Shown here: positions 57,715 through 64,000 of the stretch, in pieces | Numbering within the stretch: position 1 is the first letter of the stretch | Layout: every line of letters begins with the position of its first letter | Origin: Bartonella machadoae | GTDB lineage: Bacteria; Pseudomonadota; Alphaproteobacteria; Rhizobiales; Rhizobiaceae | Length of the DNA stretch: 64,000 nt | Reading direction: 5' to 3' | Assembly: GCF_022559585.1 (NCBI RefSeq) | Contig: NZ_CP087114.1 | Location: 39,094 to 103,093, forward strand | The notes under the pieces: generated by a model | The model's database searches: none | The model's input: the letters and a program-made list of their open reading frames with translations, nothing else | Told to the model about the DNA's origin: nothing | Program-made: the position numbers and the translations under genes

Positions 57715-59850
57715 TTAATCCGAAAGGCTAGAGGCTATCGCCAAACGTTGCTGTTTGGCATAGCGTTCAAGAGCTTGATTGACAGCGTCTCTGATTTCGT
57801 CTTTGAGACCATTTGGCACTGAAATATTTAAATTTGTAATGGTTACACGGGCATCTACTTCAACATCTTTATGAACCGTAATTGGTTTGGGAGCTTTGAA
57901 GGCATCTGCTTTTGCATTGGGAGTTTCTATATGCCTTGTTTCAAGTGACCCTAGATTAAAACCACTGTTGCTTTTTCCAAAGGGGGACTTGGTGACAACA
58001 GCGGTATCCATTATTCTTTTTGCACGTGCATTGGTTTCATCGGTAAAGGTTTTAATCGTTTCTGTTGAAGTTTTATTGATTGAAACATTGAAACCAAGTT
58101 TTTCTTTCATCCAGTTAGGCATCCAACTGGTTAATTTGCTTATCATGCCGCTAAACCAATTGCATAGAGCGGTCCATTGGCTTTTGATGCCGTCCCACAA
58201 GCTGCCAATGAGATTAGCCCCTGCATCCATTAAATTGACGCCAAACAACCAATCAATCAATGCGTTGATTTTTTTTGCTATCCAGTAGAGTGGTGAAAAC
58301 TTTTTAAAGAGAGTAAAGAGTTTACTGAAAGTGTTACTGAACAAACTGGCAAAAGAATCCCATAACTTGCTTATGAAATTTACGACTGTATTCCAGTTTT
58401 TGTAGAGCAGATATCCAGCTGTGACAAGCGCCGCAATGCCTCCGATTATCCAACCGATAGGAGTGGTCATGATTGCGACACCAAGTGATATAAAAGCAGA
58501 ACCAACGGCAGTTATTGCTGGAATAAGTGAAGTGACAAGAGTTACAGCAAGACCGGCAACTGCATAAGCTGCTGGTGCCATTGCCGCAAGGAATGCTCCG
58601 GTAAGAACTGCTCCAACTGCGGCTAAAGATGCTGCGACCCAACCATTGAGTTTGTCCCAATATTTATAGAGTGCAACAAGTGCCGCAATACCCCCAATGA
58701 GCCAACCAATAGGTGTTGTCATGATTGTATAGCCAAGCGTGACAAAAGATGCGCCCACGGCAGCTAATGCAGCAATGAGTGGACCAAAAATAAAGGAACC
58801 AAGCGCTATAAGACCTACTTTTAACAGGGTTATTTCACCAACAAGCGGTTTCATCCAGAAAAACCAGCCTTTAATCCTCTCGGTAAGATCGCTGATGCCT
58901 TTTCTCAAATCAGAGGTAGGATCAAGCAAATCATGAAAGACTTTTTTTAAGGTTTTAGCCCATCCAGAAACGGTTGTTTTTATGAGATCACGGTTTTCGT
59001 CAATCAGTTTTTCAAAAGCGTCAATCATATCGTTGAGAATGGGCATAAAGCGTGCGCCAATAAAGCTCGCGATACCGCCTATTTTTTTCTTAAAAGCACC
59101 AAGCTTATCACTTAAATCTGCGGCATAGCGTGCAACATCGGCACCAATTAACCATTTTCCTTTCCGTGCTTTTGCAAACAGCTCTTTGATGGGAGCCATC
59201 CCTTGCGCAAGCATGGCTGCCATTTCTTTGCCATCGCCACCAAACAGCAGAGCAGCAATATGCTGTCTTTGCGCTTGGTTGTTCATCTTACTCATCTTAT
59301 CGGTAATTTCTTCTAACAAGGTAGAGTTTGATTTGAGTTTTCCAGAGGCATCTTTGACAGAAATGCCAAGCGCCTCAAACCCCATAATGCCTCTTTTTTG
59401 TCCGGCATATGCTTGTGCCGAACGCCTATTTAAAGTTGCTAAGGATTGTTGAAAAAGTTCAGAAGAGTATCCTGAATTGTCTGCCGCATCACCCCATAAC
59501 TGAAGCGCTGTGACACTCATTCCCAAATGCCGTGATGCGTGATGAAGACTATCCTCAAGATGCATGGTTTTCATGGTGACGGCGGTGACACTTGCGATAA
59601 GACCTCCACCGGCAAGCCCTAAAGCACCGGTAAAGAGCGAAGCACGGCTTGCCGCTGTACCAAGAGCACTTTGAACGCCTTGCAAACGTGATGTCATATT
59701 TTTTACCGCAGCAGAAAAGCGAGGGATACTCAATCTATGGGAGAGTGTCTTTGACAATGTATCAAATCTTTTTTGAAGATGTTTAAGAGGTGCGGTAAGT
59801 TTGTCTTCAAGAGACAATTTTACCTTTGCATCAGCAACTTTTTCACTCAT
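57715..59850 (-). CDS. T: Tape-measure protein (gpT-like), intact copy
   Basis: 711 aa. N-terminal coiled coils (LEDKLTAPLKHLQKRFDTLSK), a QLWGDAADNSGYSSELFQQSLATLNRRSAQ region typical of tape measures, three membrane-like Gly/Ala segments around 340-480 with repeated TTPIGW(L/I)IGGIAALV, then LYWIAKKINALIDWLFGVNLMDAGANLIGSLWDGI and a charged C-terminus. Eight A in the tract encoding AKKI keep the frame that is lost at 6378. Confidence 0.93.
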   Translation of the reverse strand: MSEKVADAKVKLSLEDKLTAPLKHLQKRFDTLSKTLSHRLSIPRFSAAVKNMTSRLQGVQSALGTAASRASLFTGALGLAGGGLIASVTAVTMKTMHLEDSLHHASRHLGMSVTALQLWGDAADNSGYSSELFQQSLATLNRRSAQAYAGQKRGIMGFEALGISVKDASGKLKSNSTLLEEITDKMSKMNNQAQRQHIAALLFGGDGKEMAAMLAQGMAPIKELFAKARKGKWLIGADVARYAADLSDKLGAFKKKIGGIASFIGARFMPILNDMIDAFEKLIDENRDLIKTTVSGWAKTLKKVFHDLLDPTSDLRKGISDLTERIKGWFFWMKPLVGEITLLKVGLIALGSFIFGPLIAALAAVGASFVTLGYTIMTTPIGWLIGGIAALVALYKYWDKLNGWVAASLAAVGAVLTGAFLAAMAPAAYAVAGLAVTLVTSLIPAITAVGSAFISLGVAIMTTPIGWIIGGIAALVTAGYLLYKNWNTVVNFISKLWDSFASLFSNTFSKLFTLFKKFSPLYWIAKKINALIDWLFGVNLMDAGANLIGSLWDGIKSQWTALCNWFSGMISKLTSWMPNWMKEKLGFNVSINKTSTETIKTFTDETNARAKRIMDTAVVTKSPFGKSNSGFNLGSLETRHIETPNAKADAFKAPKPITVHKDVEVDARVTITNLNISVPNGLKDEIRDAVNQALERYAKQQRLAIASSLSD

Positions 59851-60038
59851 TTTGATTTATACCTTTCCGCTGCTTGTTTTCGCCAGAAGATTAATTCTTG
59901 CGGTTCCATTTCCATCATGTCTGCAAGGGACCAATGAAAAACGATGGCAATATCCGCTATCAGTTGAGCGGCGGTTTCCCAGTCGAGGTATCCCGCCGCT
60001 TGATAAAAGACTCTAAAATTTCTCCAATGCTCGATAAG
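59847..60038 (-). CDS. GpE-family frameshift extension (second copy)
   Basis: Identical to 7955-8146, in the -1 frame of the gene ending at 59960. Confidence 0.8.
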   Translation of the reverse strand, partial: LIEHWRNFRVFYQAAGYLDWETAAQLIADIAIVFHWSLADMMEMEPQELIFWRKQAAERYKSK

Positions 60039-60244
60039 TCACTAATATCGAGTTCTCCAACAGCTTCATGGGGCCATCCAGAAAGGCGGGCAACCATAGC
60101 AATTGTTTGTTCAACACCTTCCTTTTTGTCGATTGCTTGCACATCTTTTGTTTTGGGGCGCTGTAAGGTAATTGTAGTATGCTCTTTTCCTTCAAAGGTC
60201 ACAGGGATAAGCAATTGATGCGTCATGCTTGATTGTACGGTCAT
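59960..60244 (-). CDS. E: Tail assembly chaperone gpE-like (second copy)
   Basis: Identical to 8068-8352. Confidence 0.85.
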   Translation of the reverse strand: MTVQSSMTHQLLIPVTFEGKEHTTITLQRPKTKDVQAIDKKEGVEQTIAMVARLSGWPHEAVGELDISDLSSIGEILESFIKRRDTSTGKPPLN

Positions 60245-60246
60245 TT

Positions 60247-60753
60247 TTATATTCCTAAAAAGTTTTTATGTTCTGCTAATTGATTAACACCATTGAATTT
60301 TCTGATTAAGTTGAGGACATCTATCTCAACAATTTCAACATCCTTCTGAACATATTTGAAATACTGTAATGTAAATGTAGCAGTAGATGTTGCTTTGCTT
60401 CCCGGTTGCCATTCTGCCATTTCAAAGCCTTTGCAAAGCCCCCTCATGGTAATGACAACACCTTCTGCTGGTGTGCCTTGTGCTTGCATTGAACTTCGCA
60501 ATGAAATGTTTACATCAGAGCGCCCTAACAGTGCCATCAGTTCTGGAGAGCAATCAGAAATGGTCATAGTGAGGATGAGTGTTTCAAGCCCAAGATCAAT
60601 CTCAAGAGAGCTATCCATGCCACCACCGCGATAGCCTTCAACAACCAAACTTAAATTTGGCAGCGTCACGCTTTCGCATTTTGCCTGATAGGGAATACCA
60701 TCAACAAAAATGTTAAAATATTTTAGAACTCTCGGTAAAACGGGTACAGTCAT
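60247..60753 (-). CDS. FII: Tail tube protein FII (second copy)
   Basis: Identical to 8355-8861. Confidence 0.95.
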   Translation of the reverse strand: MTVPVLPRVLKYFNIFVDGIPYQAKCESVTLPNLSLVVEGYRGGGMDSSLEIDLGLETLILTMTISDCSPELMALLGRSDVNISLRSSMQAQGTPAEGVVITMRGLCKGFEMAEWQPGSKATSTATFTLQYFKYVQKDVEIVEIDVLNLIRKFNGVNQLAEHKNFLGI

Positions 60754-62144
60754 TAAAAGATCTCCTCTAGGTAGTCATTGATGATGCGTGAACGGAATGT
60801 GATATGTTCTGCTGGTGTTGTTGGTGTAAATTCAACATTGAAATAGACTCTGCCGCTCTCAATAGCGCTTGCTGTATTCAACTCTGGATCAGGCGTGCAC
60901 TGCCCACCGAGAATGGCACCTTGCGCTTTTAAATCACGCAAATAGGCATTGACGCTTTCACTCACATCACTCATGTAGGTTTTTTTGATATTGCGGTCGA
61001 CCGCCCACATATGCCCACGCAAGATGGCGTCATTAATCATATCCGCGGTTCTCACAACGGATAAGAAAGCGAATTTTGTATCGCTTGAAAGGGTACGATT
61101 GCCCCAAAGACGATAACCATTCTCACGAATAATTGTTGTGATGTTTTGTTCATTGAGAAGGTTGGCACGGCTTGATCTGTCACCAATGGAAAAATCAATC
61201 GGGCGGGTAATTCCTACAATGCCATTGATCACTTTGTTTGAAGGGGAATGCCAAAAACCATGTGTGAAATCTGTTTTGGCAATGACACCAGCAACTGCTG
61301 CACTTGCCGGCTGTTCTAGGATTTCTCCATTACGATTTACCTTTACAAAAGGATCAACAATAAGCGCGCGTTTTGAATCAAAATCCTTTGCTGCATCAAG
61401 AGCTGCTTCATCGGTTGTGTTTGGTGCGTCAATGATCACAATAGCGCGTAGCCGCTCGGCAATACCAATCAACTCTGCTGCTACAGGATTAGAGGTTACA
61501 CTGATTTCGGCTTTTGCTGTTGCACCAATGCCATCACCTTCAATCGTTACATTGGGGGCGGTTTGATAATCAAAACCATTGTCCTTGAGAATAATCGAGG
61601 TTACTTGTCCATTATCTAGGATTGCTTCTGCTTTTGCACCACCGGCAATTTTAACAGTTGCTTGAGTATAACCACTCCCTTTGTTGGTAACCTCAATCTT
61701 GCTAAGGCTAATAGGGCGTTTATGGGTAAAGCCTGGAGCAATCAGAATGCGTGGTGTTTGTCCAAGAAGGGATTGCGCTCCAATCAAAGCATGCACACCT
61801 TCATAAGCACCATTTGTATTCACACCGCCTAAAACATTGGTCAATGTTGCACTTTCATTGTCGCCTTCTTGCACACGCACGACAACAACAATAGCACCCA
61901 CTTGCTTGAAAATGAGATCAAGAGCATTGGGTAGGGTACCTTGACGTTTTCCTGTTTTATCCAGTTTTGCTGCTTGTGAAAGTGAACCGGTAACCAACAC
62001 CGGCGTATTGAGGGGAAAAGCCTGTTCATCGGCATCGGGTGCTGTGCCGACAATGCCGATAACTGCCGATTGAACTGCACGAAGGGGACGCGTTCCATCG
62101 TCCACCTCGACAACTTCAACACCGTGTAAAAAACCTGTTGTCAT
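60753..62144 (-). CDS. FI: Tail sheath protein FI (second copy)
   Basis: Identical to 8861-10252, with the same inserted domain. Confidence 0.93.
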   Translation of the reverse strand: MTTGFLHGVEVVEVDDGTRPLRAVQSAVIGIVGTAPDADEQAFPLNTPVLVTGSLSQAAKLDKTGKRQGTLPNALDLIFKQVGAIVVVVRVQEGDNESATLTNVLGGVNTNGAYEGVHALIGAQSLLGQTPRILIAPGFTHKRPISLSKIEVTNKGSGYTQATVKIAGGAKAEAILDNGQVTSIILKDNGFDYQTAPNVTIEGDGIGATAKAEISVTSNPVAAELIGIAERLRAIVIIDAPNTTDEAALDAAKDFDSKRALIVDPFVKVNRNGEILEQPASAAVAGVIAKTDFTHGFWHSPSNKVINGIVGITRPIDFSIGDRSSRANLLNEQNITTIIRENGYRLWGNRTLSSDTKFAFLSVVRTADMINDAILRGHMWAVDRNIKKTYMSDVSESVNAYLRDLKAQGAILGGQCTPDPELNTASAIESGRVYFNVEFTPTTPAEHITFRSRIINDYLEEIF

Positions 62145-62181
62145 TATGATGCTCCTTTGCATGGTTGGTGAATAAAAATGA

Positions 62182-62367
62182 ATGGAAAAAATGAGAGATA
62201 AAAAACCGTTTTTGAGAACGAATATTGCTGTTACAACCTCTTTGAAAATTGCAGAGGGGGTGAGGCATACTCATAAAACAGTTATGCAGCTGGTTCGTCA
62301 AAATATTAAAGACTTTGAAGAATTTGGTTCACTCGCATTTGAAATGCGAGTGAGTAGAAAAGGGTAG
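62182..62367 (+). pseudogene. Truncated Rha fragment (second copy)
   Basis: Identical to 10290-10475. Confidence 0.7.
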
Positions 62368-62424
62368 CATTTCAAATGCGACCCTTTGGAATAGCAGTAT
62401 GTGAAATAATTTTTTAAAAGCATA

Positions 62425-62695
62425 TTGACACTAATAAACCCTCATGTTATTCGAATCACAAGTGCTAGAAACACTAAACCATTAGCGGATAGGTCACGTA
62501 AGATCTCTCCCATGCATTTAAATACTGATTGTCTTTTATGCTATTATTGGCATATAACGATTTTGTCGGGTGTAGCTATGCTATACAATACCTTCTCACG
62601 AGGGGAAGGCATAGCGACGGACTAATGGCCGTGTTTCTAACGCCCGGCACCCTTAGGGGTGTCAATAGAGACATTAAAACCATTAGGAGTTAATC
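62425..62695 (+). ncRNA. C4-like antisense leader, cassette II (second copy)
   Basis: Identical to 10533-10803; A 62465-62485, B 62622-62641, A' 62666-62686. Confidence 0.75.
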
Positions 62696-63217
62696 ATGAA
62701 CAATTTAGTAACCATCGACAGTGCTGGTGTTGCCGTCACAACCTCTTTGAAAATTGCAGAGGGTGTGGGGAATAGCCATGCGACTGTCATCAAACTTGTA
62801 CGCAATAATCGTAAGGATTTTGAAGAATTTGGTTCACTTGGATTTGAAATCCAAGTGAGTAAAAGAGACGGTAAAGGCGGTCAAAAAAGAGAAGTTGCAA
62901 TCCTCAACGAACCACAAGCAACTTTACTCATGACCTATATGCGTAACAATGATATGGTGCGTGCATTTAAAAAAGCACTTGTTAAAGCTTTTTATGATTT
63001 AAAAAACCAGTTAATTGATAATGACCGTGATACACGATTTGCTTTTCCAAGCAACTGGGATGAAATGGGACCTACTGAAAAGGCTGTTTACATTTACGGA
63101 CCTCTCCACATGCATCTTGTTAAAGCCTTCACATTAGCAGAAGAGAGTAAACATTATAAAACGCTTATTGAAGAAGCCAAACGTGTTTTAGCAAATCCTG
63201 TTGCAAAAGTAGTTTAG
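62696..63217 (+). CDS. rha: Rha-family regulatory protein (second copy)
   Basis: Identical to 10804-11325. Confidence 0.9.
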   Translation: MNNLVTIDSAGVAVTTSLKIAEGVGNSHATVIKLVRNNRKDFEEFGSLGFEIQVSKRDGKGGQKREVAILNEPQATLLMTYMRNNDMVRAFKKALVKAFYDLKNQLIDNDRDTRFAFPSNWDEMGPTEKAVYIYGPLHMHLVKAFTLAEESKHYKTLIEEAKRVLANPVAKVV

Positions 63218-63230
63218 ATTAAAACATAAT

Positions 63231-63264
63231 ATCATCTCCTCGTCTTTAAAGGCGGGGAGATGAT
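63231..63264. terminator. Bidirectional terminator rha/higBA (second copy)
   Basis: Identical to 11339-11372. Confidence 0.75.
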
Positions 63265-63283
63265 AAAAGCTCTAGCTATTTTA

Positions 63284-63625
63284 TTAACAACTATGGTCCA
63301 TTTGTACATTGACTTTTTTACTAGCTTCTAGTGTTGGAATAGAAGAAACATCAATATCACGCTCGGCATGCCAAGCGTCATAATTGGCTTGCATACGTAA
63401 CCATATGGAAGCTCCATCACCAAACATTTTGCCAAGACAAGCAGAAATAGAAGGAGAGACAGGCTTTTTTGTATTCAGGATATCATAGAGATGTTGGCGT
63501 GATATACCGAGCATCTGTGCAATTTCTGACTTTGTTTTGCCAGTCTCTGGAATAATTTCCGCTAAAATTTCTCCTGGATGAGTAGGACAACGGTTTTTGT
63601 CTCTTTGCGCAGGAATGTCATTCAT
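63284..63625 (-). CDS. higA: HigA-type antitoxin (second copy)
   Basis: Identical to 11392-11733. Confidence 0.92.
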   Translation of the reverse strand: MNDIPAQRDKNRCPTHPGEILAEIIPETGKTKSEIAQMLGISRQHLYDILNTKKPVSPSISACLGKMFGDGASIWLRMQANYDAWHAERDIDVSSIPTLEASKKVNVQMDHSC

Positions 63626-63635
63626 AACTGTATCC

Positions 63636-63914
63636 TTAGTGGTATTGTTCAAGATCAACACGGTAAGCATTACACGAGTCAAATTCAAAAGTGATACACC
63701 ATGGTCCATTAACGTGAACAGTGTAACGGGTAGGTGAATATCCGATTAAAGAATGAAAGTTAAACCCTGGAAGATTCATATCTTCTGGTCTTTCACAAAT
63801 ATCTAAACGATCAAGACGAATAATGATACGTTTTATAAGTCTTTTATCAATCTTAGATGATTTTCCCGTTTTGAATAATTCTGCTAGTGTTTTGCTTTTA
63901 AACGTTTTAATCAT
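63636..63914 (-). CDS. higB: HigB-type toxin (second copy)
   Basis: Identical to 11744-12022; leaderless-type promoter at 63920-63948. The window ends 86 bp upstream. Confidence 0.92.
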   Translation of the reverse strand: MIKTFKSKTLAELFKTGKSSKIDKRLIKRIIIRLDRLDICERPEDMNLPGFNFHSLIGYSPTRYTVHVNGPWCITFEFDSCNAYRVDLEQYH

Positions 63915-64000
63915 TACCTTATATAGCGTAAAAAACCACTTGTGTCAACAAATAGCTTACAATATAAATATTAAAATGGAAAAAACATAAATATCCTATT

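Larger units (their letters stand above)
51892..64000. repeat. Right copy of the near-identical direct repeat
   Basis: Counterpart of 1-12108. It runs to the window end and lies within a unit that begins at least at the integrase start (51263). It contains the intact 711-codon tape-measure gene that is broken in the left copy. Confidence 0.95.

Overview
The window is prophage DNA, most likely from a Bartonella species. It is an AT-rich alphaproteobacterial sequence, and its mixture of Rha/AntA/KilAC antirepressors, HigBA/HicAB modules, a Fic protein and a P2-like tail fits Bartonella phage islands as I remember them. The genus is an inference; no host housekeeping gene is present to confirm it. 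The phage is a mosaic: lambda-like packaging and head genes (Nu1, A, W, B, C, scaffold, D, E, FII-type; 30276-22861, minus strand) are joined to a P2-like contractile tail (V, W, J, I, DUF4815, fibre, FI, FII, E/E', T, U, X, D; 20405-3910, minus strand), followed by an endolysin/spanin lysis cassette (3102-1866).

Layout. 1-529: 3' end of a P4-type integrase. 526-1859: antirepressor cassette I. 1866-3102: lysis. 3262-3871: HI1419/HI1420-type toxin-antitoxin pair. 3910-10252: tail. 10290-12022: Rha cassette II and HigBA. 12124-20405: fibre, baseplate and spike. 20483-22820: HicAB, CopG-like fragment, cassette V and an orphan leader. 22861-30276: head and packaging. 30370-32739: Fic and cassette IV. 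33024-33929: displaced minor tail Z-like gene. 34279-34904: second HicAB. 34908-40150: replication operon (SSB, resolvase, O-like initiator, Cro-like). 40250-46215: S24 repressor, acidic protein, antirepressor, two hexapeptide-repeat proteins, ERF/YqaJ recombination pair and a second integrase. 46300-51065: possible attachment site, then cassette III and a diverged partial copy of the lysis/TA/gpD block. 51263-64000: integrase and an almost exact second copy of 1-12108. The prophage is therefore present at least in part as a direct repeat with a period of about 51.89 kb; the one difference I found is an A7/A8 tract that frameshifts the left tape-measure gene.

The most interesting signal is non-coding. 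Five antirepressor loci carry a ~270 bp leader in which a short two-part sequence occurs three times: upstream (A), in reverse complement within a structured segment (B), and over the Shine-Dalgarno of the antirepressor (A'). A, B and A' change together from locus to locus, giving five different pairing codes, while the surrounding promoter and stem architecture stay constant. This is the architecture of the P1/P7 C4 antisense RNA that silences ant. Here it is multiplied, re-coded and combined with exchangeable N-terminal domains (AntA or Rha) on a common KilAC C-terminus, a conserved 92-aa partner gene and a common bidirectional terminator. Most cassettes sit beside a toxin module, and the toxin operons (and fic) have promoters whose -10 box ends 5-6 nt before the start codon, implying leaderless mRNAs.
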